A DNA stretch of 64,000 nt from an uncultured Nitrospira sp. (GCA_902500715.1 CABVRO010000003.1:1-64000), one strand, 5' to 3'. Numbered from the stretch's first letter, positions 53,100-62,101 are shown. Notes: a model not told the origin generated them from the sequence alone. Program-made: numbers and translations.

Positions 53100-55942
53100 T
53101 GGATCGCCTTCAGTTGAGTGAATGACGCAGGATCGAGCAACAACAGTTCCGCCGCCGGCACGACCCCGTCCGCACCCATCGCCGGACGATCGGCGATCAG
53201 ACGCGGCTGAATCACCGGCAGGGATTGGTCTGTGCGCGCGAACCGGTCAAGATCCACCGCAACCACACCGGGAACGGCCTGGATCGCGGCGATCACCTCG
53301 CTCAGCGCAACGGGTTGCCCGAACGCCCTCGCTTCGAAGGAATACCGTTGTCCAAGATCGACCGAGACCGCGTCCATCACCACGTCGCTCACATGATTCG
53401 GATCGATCGTGACCGTCCCAGCGGCCTCAAACCAGGCCTGCCGATAGGGCTTCACCGTGAACGCCACAAAAGGATCGCCGTACGTGCGCAGGGACTCCTT
53501 CAACTTCGTGATGACGGAACCGTCCTCCGCCAATATCTCTCCATCCGGACCGGCGACTGTGAGGAAGATACTCCGCTTGCGGCCATCCCACACCCAGACG
53601 GCCTGGGCCTTGGCGACACCGGAAAACGTTCGGGCGAAGTCTTCATAATCTTGCAGCGACACGGCACGCTCCAGCGTCAGGACCGTCAGCGGTGCGTTCG
53701 TACGGGCATCGTCCCTCGATTCCGGATCGTCAGCCCCCTGCGCAGCCTCCGGATTCACCACGCCCTTCAACCCGAGCGGTCGGCTCATCAGCAGGTTCAA
53801 TTGTCCGGCTCGCACGAGTCCTCCAAGGCCGGTTCCCTTACGGTACTCAGCGCGCACGTTGTTCTGGCCGGTCGGCAACCGCGCCCCCGTGATACCGTCG
53901 CCGAACCGGATCGTGGTCCGCCCCTCGTCGTCCCGCCTGGTGGTGTAAATACGCTCGGTAGGGCCATGCCCGTAGAAGAACGGGACTTCCTCCCACAAGA
54001 CCTCGTTGACGTAGACCTTCAACGTCGAGACCGATCCACTTGACGTGTCCGCCCCCACGTAGGTCAACGGCGGTTGCCGCAGCGTAAAGAGTTGATAGGG
54101 CACGGCCGCATCGCCGCTGCCCAGCGGTTCTTTCACAGTTTCACCATGCGTGGCGGCGGCGACGTTGGCGTTGATGCGAACTGTTGCACGCTCATAGACA
54201 TTGGCCAGCGCCGTCGCGAGTTGAACGGTCGTGTGGTCGCGATCCTGGACGATGCTGGTCCCGATCGCCTCGTCGATGAACACGATCTCGCTGATCGTGT
54301 CATCCTCCTCGGAGGGAGCCACCATCTCAATGGCTCCGGCGCTGATCGTGACGTACCCGATGCTTCCATCCCGGTCCATGACCTGCAGACGCATCAGAGG
54401 TGGAACCGAATCGCTCAGCGCCGCGCCGAACTCCGACGGGGCAAGCGCCGTGAGGACGGAACCGGCAACGGTCATGGGAGGCGCGACCAGGGAAAGCGTG
54501 TCTCCGACCGTCAGAAAGACAAACTCCCCGGAGTCGAGAATGAGGATAGGTGGCAGCTCGATATCGGGCACATCCGGCAGATCCGGCGGACTCGGAACAT
54601 CGCCGGGAAGATCCACCGCCAGGCGTCTTCGGTTCGACGTGCGAGGAACGGCGGTCACACGGATGCGCTGACGTGTTCCGGTGACCGCCAGCGGACGTCC
54701 CGGCATGAGGCCATCTACCAGTTGATCGAAAGACAGCTCCGCGCCATACACCGGATAGGATAAGGGTGTCTTGGTCAACGGGAGTTCTTCACTTTGCGCT
54801 GCAACGGTAATTTGTCGAAGTGCGGCAAGATCCGCACTTTCCGTCACCCACACCTCTTCATCGAACGAGAGCTTGGTAACACTGCCTGCCATGCCGTACT
54901 TCGCCATCGACTGATGGGTCACGTCGGTGACTTTCGCAAAAGTCCAGACCCGGCTTCCCGGAACAAAATTGTTCTCACGCTCGACGGCGGCCCAGCTATC
55001 GACAAAAATCTTGTCTTGACGGGAACTAAGCGCAAGGACTCCTTCGGTCTCACCATCGAGAGCCCATTCGTCATAGCTATACGCGTTGTTCGCATAGGTG
55101 GCTTCCAACGGCGCATTGTGCCCGAACGGCGATGCGATCGTTCGCATGACGTAGACGCCCGGCCTGGTCGCATCAATGCTTCCCGCACTGGTCGAGATGT
55201 CTGCCAACCAGACTCGGGTGCTCCGCAGGTCGGTGTTCGCCTGAATACGCGTCACACGCCGGAGCGACGCGTCGAACGTGAGGCCGTTGGCGGCGACGAT
55301 GAGCATCGTATCGCCGACCGCCAAGGTCAACGAGGTTCCCTCGAGCCATATCGACGGCATGTTCCATGCTAGGGCCTGAGTCTCCGTCAATTGCGCCCGC
55401 AGCGCGTTCCATTCCGCCCGCGCTGCAATCGCCTCAACCGTCTCGAAGGTCTGCGGTTGTTCATCCGGTCCCGGAATGCTTTGCACCTTGGTCCCGATGG
55501 CCAACGTGATCGGCTGGGCGGCCTGCTGCGGAAGGCCGGGATTCTCTTCCAACGTGAAGGCCAAGTGCGTGGCGGCAGCCAGGCCCGGGCCGAGTTGATA
55601 CCCGAGCAGGCGCGACTGCTCCAGAATCGAGAGCCGCTCTGTGGCAGTCCGCAAATAGGATTCGTTGGCGATGCGCTCCTGATAGAAGGTAAGGATGTCA
55701 CCGGCGACGGCCCAGGCGTCGAGCAGCGCAATAGTGAAGTCATCGTCATCGCGTGTCCTCAACCCGCGCAGCACCGGCCAACGGCCGTCGGAAAGTCTGG
55801 CTTGCAGGCTCTGCCTGAAGCTCTGGTAGGTTCCGACCCGATAGACGATCGCCGAGAGGCCCGGTCGGTTGAAGAGCGGGCCGGGAGTGGCAGCCTCGAT
55901 GCCGGCGCAGCAGCCGCATTCGTTCCGAGCGTCCTGACTCAT
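53096..55942 (-). CDS. eCIS baseplate wedge protein 2 (TIGR02243 type)
   Basis: The 948-residue protein matches the putative baseplate assembly family of contractile injection systems (Afp11/Pvc11-like). The N-terminus has ALLDAWAVAGDILTFYQERI, ANESYLRTATERLSILEQSR and LLGYQLGPGLAA. The C-terminal baseplate-J part has VRAEYRKGTGLGGLVRAGQL, TLERAVSLQDYEDFARTFSG and AQAVWVWDGRKRSIFLTVAG. It forms part of the wedge that triggers sheath contraction. ATGA overlaps link it to both neighbours. Confidence 0.87.
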   Translation of the reverse strand: MSQDARNECGCCAGIEAATPGPLFNRPGLSAIVYRVGTYQSFRQSLQARLSDGRWPVLRGLRTRDDDDFTIALLDAWAVAGDILTFYQERIANESYLRTATERLSILEQSRLLGYQLGPGLAAATHLAFTLEENPGLPQQAAQPITLAIGTKVQSIPGPDEQPQTFETVEAIAARAEWNALRAQLTETQALAWNMPSIWLEGTSLTLAVGDTMLIVAANGLTFDASLRRVTRIQANTDLRSTRVWLADISTSAGSIDATRPGVYVMRTIASPFGHNAPLEATYANNAYSYDEWALDGETEGVLALSSRQDKIFVDSWAAVERENNFVPGSRVWTFAKVTDVTHQSMAKYGMAGSVTKLSFDEEVWVTESADLAALRQITVAAQSEELPLTKTPLSYPVYGAELSFDQLVDGLMPGRPLAVTGTRQRIRVTAVPRTSNRRRLAVDLPGDVPSPPDLPDVPDIELPPILILDSGEFVFLTVGDTLSLVAPPMTVAGSVLTALAPSEFGAALSDSVPPLMRLQVMDRDGSIGYVTISAGAIEMVAPSEEDDTISEIVFIDEAIGTSIVQDRDHTTVQLATALANVYERATVRINANVAAATHGETVKEPLGSGDAAVPYQLFTLRQPPLTYVGADTSSGSVSTLKVYVNEVLWEEVPFFYGHGPTERIYTTRRDDEGRTTIRFGDGITGARLPTGQNNVRAEYRKGTGLGGLVRAGQLNLLMSRPLGLKGVVNPEAAQGADDPESRDDARTNAPLTVLTLERAVSLQDYEDFARTFSGVAKAQAVWVWDGRKRSIFLTVAGPDGEILAEDGSVITKLKESLRTYGDPFVAFTVKPYRQAWFEAAGTVTIDPNHVSDVVMDAVSVDLGQRYSFEARAFGQPVALSEVIAAIQAVPGVVAVDLDRFARTDQSLPVIQPRLIADRPAMGADGVVPAAELLLLDPASFTQLKAIQ

Positions 55943-58422
55943 TTCCCCCCTCCCAACGTGATGGTCAACCGGCCGTGCTCCGGAAAATTGCGGTCATTGT
56001 CCAAGCGGGGAATCTCCAGCGCAGCCATGTCCAGCCGTCCGCTATCCAGCCCGCTCGTCTCCGGAACCCCCTGCCGCTGAAACGTCCGCACGTCCACCGA
56101 TTCGACCCCGGTCACCTGATGCGCGGCCCTATAGAGCGCACTCACGTACACCGGCTGCCCGAAGGTCCAGAGATCGGGATGGAAGAGCCCCCGGCGGCCG
56201 TCCGGCAGATTGCGATTACTCAGAACATCGAGCAACTCGCGTTCGACATCGCTCCGGAAATGGGCGAGCGCAACACAGACGTGCAGATCGATTTCCAGCG
56301 AGACGAACTGCGGGCCGTCGACCTCCAGATCGTGGCCGGCCATGCGATATCGATCGATATGCGCGCGGACATCCGTCTCGAACTCATCTGATAGACCGGC
56401 GCCCCCCTCACGATCGACCGTCACGAACACCGTGTGCCAACTCCCCGTCCAGCGAAAGGTGGCAGCAGCCCGTTGCACGTCGGCGCGACGTTCAGTCACT
56501 TCTGCGTAATCGGCCTCTGTCACGGCGCGCTCCTGCACGCGATAGGCCACCGGCGCGCGCTGCCGAACATCCTGTGACGATTCGGGATCCTGCCCGCCGA
56601 CGGCCGGCAAGGGATTACGCACCAGAGTGATTTCGGGAATGGCGAACGCAAGATGAACCAGCGAATCGGCTCCGATGTTTCCTGCGCGTCCGTTCCCCAC
56701 CCGATACCGAGCCACAAATGCGGTGCCGGATTCGGGCCGCCGGCCATGGACGTCGTCGCCGAAACGAATCGTACCGATGCCGTCGTTGTCGACCTCCACC
56801 ACATACTCATCCGTCGCTGCACCGCTGTTCAGGAGGTCGCGTCGCGCCGTCCAGGTCCGCGTCTCCGTACCGTTGATTCCGGTCAAGCTAATGGACGGCT
56901 GCACTTCGCGTAAGTCCCACCGCAGCGCGGCCCTGGCCGAGTGTGCATGGTCGTAAGCAGACGCCGCATGCGTGAGCGGTCCCTTGGAGAGACCGGGTCT
57001 GAAGCGCGGCAAAACCGGTTCCCGGGTGAGCGACGCACAACGATCAGCATCCTTGGACCGGGGCATGAACAGGAATGGCTCGGGCACGGATCCCAATTCC
57101 TCCCCCTCCAACGTCACCCCATGATCCGCCAAGACCAGATTGCCTCGCGCCACGCTGACGCCGTCGCGGTACCCCTGCTCCGTGGCGGCCGAGAGGCAGA
57201 AAGGAAATGGGAGCGCATCCTCCTCATGCCACGTAATCTCAGTAATCGATTGGTTCGTAACCGGATCAGTCAGCGGGGTACCATCCGCAGCCGTCGCCAC
57301 GACGTGATCGAGACGAACGACATGCCGTCTGGTGGGATCTGCATCCGAAGGCGAGCCGGTTTCCGGACCGATGACTTCTTCTAACAGAAGAAGCATCCCC
57401 TGCGTGAGCTCGGAATGCTGCCCAACCAGGGTGGCCGAGATTGCCCCTTTGGGAAGACAACAGCGTTCGTCGCTCCAACTGTAGAACCGCAGTGTATTAT
57501 GGGCGGCAAAGAGGGACTGCAGCGGCTCCATCGTTTCGAAGATGATCTCTGCATGCTCATAGACGCGCGGATCGTCGGCGATGGCGGTAGGTTGTCCCGG
57601 GATGCGCGTCGCGAGCTTGGTGCCGATGGGAATCGCCGGATCGGCAGGATCGACACGGACCACGTCTGCTGAAACCTGAATCTGCACCCAGGTCCTCGCG
57701 TTACACCCCTCGCTGACGTAGTAGTCCATGAGGCGGGCGTGGCGTCGCACCGAGATTCGCCGCCGCGCCGTGCCCAGATACGCCTCCGTCGCCACGGCAT
57801 CCTGCTGGTAACTTAACTGGTCGGCCGTGTAGCCCAGCGCCTCCACCAACATGACGCCCAGATCCGCGGGACTCCGTTCCTTCCATTGCGGCATCAGCGC
57901 CGACATCCGGTCAAGCATGACACGCCGGAAGCTCGCATAGTCCTTGGCCAGGTAATCGATCACCGGCGCCGGTTCCGGCGCCTCCGGGCAGAGATGTTGC
58001 GGCGCACAGTCGAAGGGACTTGGGCATTCGACCTTGAATGAAAACTCGATCGCCGCCAGCTGCGGGTCGATGTCAGGAGGCACCGCATCGTTCAAGACAT
58101 CAGTCACCAAACGCAGGGTGTAGGTCGAAAAGTCGCCGTATTGATCCAGCTCGACGGTCAGGACGTTGGCGGACGATCCGCTGCCGGCGACCACTGACAG
58201 CACATGGAACGTCGTGATGCGCTCACCGCCTTCGATCCTGATGTTGCTTGCCGCCAGCGTCAACGTTCCCAACGGCTTCACAAAATACAGTTCGAGTTTC
58301 CGTTGGCGCTCGGCCTCGGTCGGCGCGGCCTGATCGATGACTTCAAGAAAGTCGATGCCGTTCAGGGTCGCATGATTCCGGACCGCCTCACGACGCCGCT
58401 CGTCGCAACAGGAATACCTCAC
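55939..58422 (-). CDS. eCIS baseplate wedge protein 1 (gpJ-like)
   Basis: The 827-residue protein starts at a GTG at 58422 that overlaps the gp25 stop, with AAGGAGG five bases upstream. It is a second baseplate-J-type wedge: PVIDYLAKDYASFRRVMLDR, EALGYTADQLSYQQDAVATE and AYLGTARRRISVRRHARLMD. Later it has GTIRFGDDVHGRRPESGTAF, ARYRVGNGRAGNIGADSLVH and AVTEADYAEVTERRADVQRA. Together with the next gene it probably forms the Afp11/Afp12-type heterodimer. A run of cysteines (CPSPFDCAPQHLCPEAP) near residue 170 is unusual. Confidence 0.87.
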   Translation of the reverse strand: MRYSCCDERRREAVRNHATLNGIDFLEVIDQAAPTEAERQRKLELYFVKPLGTLTLAASNIRIEGGERITTFHVLSVVAGSGSSANVLTVELDQYGDFSTYTLRLVTDVLNDAVPPDIDPQLAAIEFSFKVECPSPFDCAPQHLCPEAPEPAPVIDYLAKDYASFRRVMLDRMSALMPQWKERSPADLGVMLVEALGYTADQLSYQQDAVATEAYLGTARRRISVRRHARLMDYYVSEGCNARTWVQIQVSADVVRVDPADPAIPIGTKLATRIPGQPTAIADDPRVYEHAEIIFETMEPLQSLFAAHNTLRFYSWSDERCCLPKGAISATLVGQHSELTQGMLLLLEEVIGPETGSPSDADPTRRHVVRLDHVVATAADGTPLTDPVTNQSITEITWHEEDALPFPFCLSAATEQGYRDGVSVARGNLVLADHGVTLEGEELGSVPEPFLFMPRSKDADRCASLTREPVLPRFRPGLSKGPLTHAASAYDHAHSARAALRWDLREVQPSISLTGINGTETRTWTARRDLLNSGAATDEYVVEVDNDGIGTIRFGDDVHGRRPESGTAFVARYRVGNGRAGNIGADSLVHLAFAIPEITLVRNPLPAVGGQDPESSQDVRQRAPVAYRVQERAVTEADYAEVTERRADVQRAAATFRWTGSWHTVFVTVDREGGAGLSDEFETDVRAHIDRYRMAGHDLEVDGPQFVSLEIDLHVCVALAHFRSDVERELLDVLSNRNLPDGRRGLFHPDLWTFGQPVYVSALYRAAHQVTGVESVDVRTFQRQGVPETSGLDSGRLDMAALEIPRLDNDRNFPEHGRLTITLGGGK

Positions 58423-58784
58423 GCTCCGCCTCCTTGCACGAAGGTTCCGACAACGCGGGTGCCTGTCCGCCTGATCACATACTGCACCGTCACCTGCAAC
58501 GTCGCATCCACCGCCTCCACCTGTACCGACTCCACCACAATCCATTCGCCGAGCCAGCGCTGCAGCGAGCTCTGCACCAATACCTGCGTGGTGGCGGCCA
58601 TCACGACGCTGTTGGGCGAAAAGACCAACTGCAGAAGCCCGCTGCCGAAATCCAGCCGCATCACTCGTTCACCGGGATGGGTAAACAACACCTGCTCGAT
58701 CAGGTCGCGAATGTGGCCGGCCTCGTCCGTGTCCGCAGTGCGGCCGCGTGCATCGAGCCGATACGGAAAATCCACCTGCATCAT
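58419..58784 (-). CDS. gp25-like baseplate protein
   Basis: The 121-residue protein is a GPW/gp25 family member: FPYRLDARGRTADTDEAGHI, RDLIEQVLFTHPGERVMRLD and FGSGLLQLVFSPN. The GERVM-RPEFG pattern (here GERVMRLDFGSGL) is the family core. In T4 and eCIS particles gp25 links the wedge to the sheath. It sits two bases after the PAAR-like gene and overlaps the first wedge gene by four bases. Confidence 0.93.
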   Translation of the reverse strand: MMQVDFPYRLDARGRTADTDEAGHIRDLIEQVLFTHPGERVMRLDFGSGLLQLVFSPNSVVMAATTQVLVQSSLQRWLGEWIVVESVQVEAVDATLQVTVQYVIRRTGTRVVGTFVQGGGA

Positions 58785-58786
58785 CG

Positions 58787-59110
58787 TTAGACTCCCGTAA
58801 CCCTGGTTTGAGTGACCGAGGCCAGCAGCGGCGTCCCGGATGGCGTGCAGATCGCCTGACTATCGATCAACAACAGCGGTAACCCATTACTCGTCACCCT
58901 TGTCGCCGCCGTGATGTATTGGGCGGTAACGCAGGGTCCGTTCGCGGCCGTCGGTGGGGGCAGTGTGCAGCCGGCCACGACGTAGCGGCTATTCATGGGC
59001 ACCGTCGGTTGCCCGCTGACGAGCACGCGCGGATTCGGCGCAACCGGTGTCGCCTGCCCCGCATGCGCACACATGACCGTCGCCCCAAGGTGGAGTAAAA
59101 ATCCAGGCAT
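58787..59110 (-). CDS. PAAR-like spike tip protein
   Basis: The 107-residue protein has the pattern of PAAR-like (DUF4280-type) tips: MPGFLLHLGATVMCAHAGQA, PRVLVSGQPTVPMNSRYVVA, GPCVTAQYITAATRVTSNG and LLIDSQAICTPSGTPLLA. Cys and His residues could bind the tip metal. The ATG at 59110 has TGGAGG eight bases upstream; an earlier in-frame ATG overlaps that site. A palindrome lies between it and the spike gene. The protein should cap the gpV-like spike. Confidence 0.85.
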   Translation of the reverse strand: MPGFLLHLGATVMCAHAGQATPVAPNPRVLVSGQPTVPMNSRYVVAGCTLPPPTAANGPCVTAQYITAATRVTSNGLPLLLIDSQAICTPSGTPLLASVTQTRVTGV

Positions 59111-59146
59111 CACCGTATCCTCCATTTGCTGGTCATTACGCCGCAA

Positions 59147-59267
59147 AGGATGCTCAAAATGGCCACCCAGCAAGGCCGCAGTCAGTGAAGGTCCGAGGCG
59201 TACCCTTGCGGTACGTTGAGGGCCTGAACGCAACGAGAACGCCGCTGGTGGTCATTTTCAGCATCCT
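59147..59267. repeat. REPIN-like palindrome F, inside the eCIS operon
   Basis: AGGATGCTCAAAATGGCCA and TGGTCATTTTCAGCATCCT form the arms. Inside are AAGGCCGCAG, GAGGCGTACCCTTGCGGTACGT and CGAGAACGCC, the full 121-base form. The right arm ends two bases before the stop of the spike gene, and the left lies 37 bases before the PAAR start, so it should be transcribed in the operon. Confidence 0.85.
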
Positions 59268-59268
59268 G

Positions 59269-59784
59269 CTAAATGATGGTGAGCGCGCCGTTGTTGATGG
59301 TGACCGCCGGCCCCACCAACGTCACCATCGCTCCTTTGCCGTTTTGAATGTAAATGCCCGTGTCGTTCACGATGAGCGTGGCCCCCGTGGCACTCTTCAG
59401 CATGATCCCTCCAGTCGGACCAGGCACATCGCTGATCACGATGGCATTCTGAGCCGCCGTCTGCAGCACCATGTTCGGGCTGACCGGAATACCCGCCAAC
59501 CCCAGGACCGGCACCTCAGCGACACTCCCGTACCAACAGCCGCTCCAGATCGGGTAGTCCATATTGCCCTGCTCGAACTCCACCCACACGCCCGATCCGA
59601 TCTGGGGCAGCATGTACACACCCATTTGTTTACCGCTGGCCGGAAAACAGGGCATCGCCCAAGACGTGGGAATCAATCCGGCGACATCGGGCACTTGGAC
59701 TTGCAACCGCCCCATCTGCATGGGATCGATATTGTTCAAGACCGTGCCGCGATACTTCCCGTAATACTTCTGCGCGTCGCTCAT
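59269..59784 (-). CDS. gpV-like spike protein
   Basis: The 171-residue protein has an N-terminal OB-fold as in phage gpV/gp5 (YYGKYRGTVLNNIDPMQMGR, LQVQVPDVAGLIPTSWAMPC, QIGSGVWVEFEQGNMDYPIW) and a C-terminal beta-prism-like repeat (GGIMLKSATGATLIVNDTGI, IQNGKGAMVTLVG). It lacks a lysozyme domain. In Pvc8/VgrG the spike is joined to the hub domain. Here it is separate, four bases overlapping with the hub gene. Confidence 0.92.
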   Translation of the reverse strand: MSDAQKYYGKYRGTVLNNIDPMQMGRLQVQVPDVAGLIPTSWAMPCFPASGKQMGVYMLPQIGSGVWVEFEQGNMDYPIWSGCWYGSVAEVPVLGLAGIPVSPNMVLQTAAQNAIVISDVPGPTGGIMLKSATGATLIVNDTGIYIQNGKGAMVTLVGPAVTINNGALTII

Positions 59785-60905
59785 ACCGGCACCAGCGGGG
59801 TGAGGGAGACCAATCCGTTTCGCGTGAGACGGAAGCTTTGCTTGCAGCTCCCGCGCTTGATCGTCGTGGTCACACTGTCCACATAATACAAACCGTCAAA
59901 GGCCAACCCGACGCCGCGCACCCCGACCAGGCCGCGGGCCGTCAACAGGCGGCCATACCGAGCGACATCCAGAGAGCCGCTCCCCGTCACCGCATCCATC
60001 GATTCGCTTGAGGCCTTCAGTCCTTCATTGAGTGCCGCCGGGACCGACAGTTTTCCCGTCGCCTTCAAGAATGACACTTTCGTCACCGGCGGCCCGACCA
60101 GGCCCAACGGTGGTTGCAAGGGATTGATGTCGGGAATCGGAATGGGTATGGGCACCTTGGTCAACGCGTTGTGAATCATCACGATGGGCAGATCCTTCTT
60201 CGTCGAGTTGAACTGAAAATTGAGCGACTCCACATTGCGATCAGCATCCATATCGACGTTGAGCGCCGGTTGTGGAATGCCCAGCTTGAGTTGCGGCCCC
60301 CAATAGGCCGTGTTGGTTCCGGGGACCGGGCCCGGGTCGATATAGAACACGTACCCGGCGTTCTCCGCCAACTGAAGGATGTAATTGAGATCGGTGCCCT
60401 GCTGCGAAGGAATCCGCATGGTCGGGATCGGCACATCGAAGCCGATCGGCGGAATCGCCAGCGGGATCACGCCGAAGACGGCATACTTCGCCAGAATTGC
60501 GGTGACGCGCAGGTTCGCCGGCATGGCGGGAAACGGCAGTCCGTCGAACGCCTGCAGATCCATGACTTTGGTCAGGTCCTCGCCGGTGATCGTCAGCGTC
60601 GACTCTCCCGGTTTGTCGCCGGAGCTGATTTCCTGGTTGGTGATGACCCCGTCCATCAGTACATGCGGAATGAAGTTGATGGTCGCCACCAGGATCACGC
60701 GCATCAACGGCGTTTGCGTTGCCGCCACCAGGAACGCCTGCTGCAGGGGCGACTTGTTCTGAATCGTAAATCGTAACTGAAACCCGCCGGCTGTACCGGT
60801 GGCGCTGGTCACTTCGACCTCGGTCAACGCCTCCAGGACCGGCTGAGGCACCGGAAAGGGCAGCACCGGCCCGGCAAGCAATGTGAGATGGATGCCTTTA
60901 AGCAC
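59781..60905 (-). CDS. gpD-like hub protein
   Basis: The 374-residue protein starts at a GTG at 60905, eight bases inside the LysM gene, with GGGGG upstream. It resembles late-control protein D: DGVITNQEISSGDKPGESTL, TITGEDLTKVMDLQAFDGLP, MRIPSQQGTDLNYILQLAEN and AGYVFYIDPG, then GLVGVRGVGLAFDGLYYVDS and VTTTIKRGSCKQSFRLTRNG. It forms the trimeric hub between tube and spike. The start is not certain; the open frame extends 42 codons upstream within the LysM gene. Confidence 0.82.
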   Translation of the reverse strand: MLKGIHLTLLAGPVLPFPVPQPVLEALTEVEVTSATGTAGGFQLRFTIQNKSPLQQAFLVAATQTPLMRVILVATINFIPHVLMDGVITNQEISSGDKPGESTLTITGEDLTKVMDLQAFDGLPFPAMPANLRVTAILAKYAVFGVIPLAIPPIGFDVPIPTMRIPSQQGTDLNYILQLAENAGYVFYIDPGPVPGTNTAYWGPQLKLGIPQPALNVDMDADRNVESLNFQFNSTKKDLPIVMIHNALTKVPIPIPIPDINPLQPPLGLVGPPVTKVSFLKATGKLSVPAALNEGLKASSESMDAVTGSGSLDVARYGRLLTARGLVGVRGVGLAFDGLYYVDSVTTTIKRGSCKQSFRLTRNGLVSLTPLVPV

Positions 60906-61257
60906 CGGGAACCCCCGTGACACCTTCCGGCAACGCAATGTGCACCACAGTGTCCAGACGTTCGACGAGCGCATCCGGCCGAATCGTATCGTTCGCATCG
61001 CACAGGCGCCAATATTGTTCAGGGTCGCCAAGATACGTATTGGCCAGATGATCGAGCCGCTCGCCCGCCGTTACCCGATGCTCCTGCACGACGGTAAACC
61101 GGTCGCTCGCCGGGACGAAACGCCGCCGCAAATGGACCACCATGGTCCCGTCGCTTCCGACGATCGAGGTGGTTTTGACCCCGTAATACCGGCTCGTCGG
61201 TGGAAAGGGATTCGGCTTCAGTGCACTGTCCAACAACGCCTGTAATGGATCGGTCAT
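60898..61257 (-). CDS. LysM-domain baseplate protein
   Basis: The 119-residue protein starts at the ATG at 61257, with CTGGAG six bases upstream. The N-terminal half is strand-rich (SRYYGVKTTSIVGSDGTMVV, HLRRRFVPASDRFTVVQEHR). The C-terminal half is a LysM domain (VTAGERLDHLANTYLGDPEQ, YWRLCDANDTIRPDAL). It corresponds to the LysM part of Afp7/Pvc7 or to phage gp53-type proteins that anchor tube to baseplate. The 3' end overlaps the hub gene. Confidence 0.87.
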   Translation of the reverse strand: MTDPLQALLDSALKPNPFPPTSRYYGVKTTSIVGSDGTMVVHLRRRFVPASDRFTVVQEHRVTAGERLDHLANTYLGDPEQYWRLCDANDTIRPDALVERLDTVVHIALPEGVTGVPGA

Positions 61258-61412
61258 GGTGAACTCCAGGTAGCCATCAATTCCGAACCGTATTTCGTAT
61301 CTCGTCGTTCGTATTTCGCGAAGAAAGCTTTCCAGCTTTTGCGAACGACGCTTCACGCTTCACGAACGATGATCTCATCCAACCATCAGATCTGCTCAAC
61401 GTTGATACCTAT
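61258..61412. other. Spacer in the eCIS operon with TTCG/CGAA-type repeats
   Basis: The spacer contains TCGTATCTCGTCGTTCGTATT, here cited in part, and TTTTGCGAACGACGCTTCACG, also in part: CGTCGTTCG and CGAACGACG form an inverted pair around AAGAAAGCTTTCCAGC. Similar words occur at 32510-32610. No gene is seen. It may be a processing or attenuation site. Confidence 0.45.
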
Positions 61413-62063
61413 TCACGGAATGCCTGTGAGGCCCAACGCTCCTAAGGTTCCTGCCTGGGCCTTCGCGCGCAAGCCTTCCTTCTGCTGGAGATAACTCATG
61501 AACAAACTGCCCGCCTTGTGCGTAAAGCCCACGTCATCGATGGATAACACCCTCATCCCCAGACTGACTTTCGCGCGAATCGGATTCAAACTAGGGTCGA
61601 ACGCCTCTTCGGTCACGCTGAACTCGGTGACCCGGACCGGAATCACGCGATTCTGTCCGAACACAAACAGCGGCAACGAAGCCTCCATTGGAAGAATCTC
61701 CAGCGTCCCCAGACTGGACAGGGTATGGTTCGTGGTCAATTGTCCTGTACTGGGGTACAGTAGCGTCTCGAGTGCCGCCAGCTGCGGAGAAATACCGGCT
61801 TCTCCAACCGTGCGATCTCCGGCTTCCATGTCGTCGGTCGCGTCGATTTCCGCATCCAACTTGATCGTCTCCACCGCCGGTCCTTTCAATCGAAGCGCCT
61901 CGGATCGATCCCCTCCCTCACTGGCACCCTGCACTTGCAACGTACGGCTCAATGACTCCGGGTTGTATTGGAGCGGAATAATACGCTGCACCTGCGCCGT
62001 GGCCGGATCGATCAGCACGATGCCGCCTTTGAGCAATTTGGGAGAACCGGGAAAGCTGGTCAT
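61413..62063 (-). CDS. CIS tube / hub-adaptor protein (Afp7/Pvc7 N-terminal type)
   Basis: The 216-residue protein matches the contractile-injection-system tube domain: GGIVLIDPATAQVQRIIPLQ, YNPESLSRTLQVQGASEG, EALRLKGPAVETIKLDAEID, ALETLLYPSTGQL and IPVRVTEFSVTEEAFDPSLN. The family caps the inner tube at the baseplate. In Afp7 and Pvc7 this domain and LysM are one chain, here two genes. It lies 38 bases after the DUF4157 gene. Confidence 0.88.
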   Translation of the reverse strand: MTSFPGSPKLLKGGIVLIDPATAQVQRIIPLQYNPESLSRTLQVQGASEGGDRSEALRLKGPAVETIKLDAEIDATDDMEAGDRTVGEAGISPQLAALETLLYPSTGQLTTNHTLSSLGTLEILPMEASLPLFVFGQNRVIPVRVTEFSVTEEAFDPSLNPIRAKVSLGMRVLSIDDVGFTHKAGSLFMSYLQQKEGLRAKAQAGTLGALGLTGIP

Positions 62064-62101
62064 GCCTGGCCGATTCTTTCTCGTCTGTCGTCCATTGTCG
62101 C

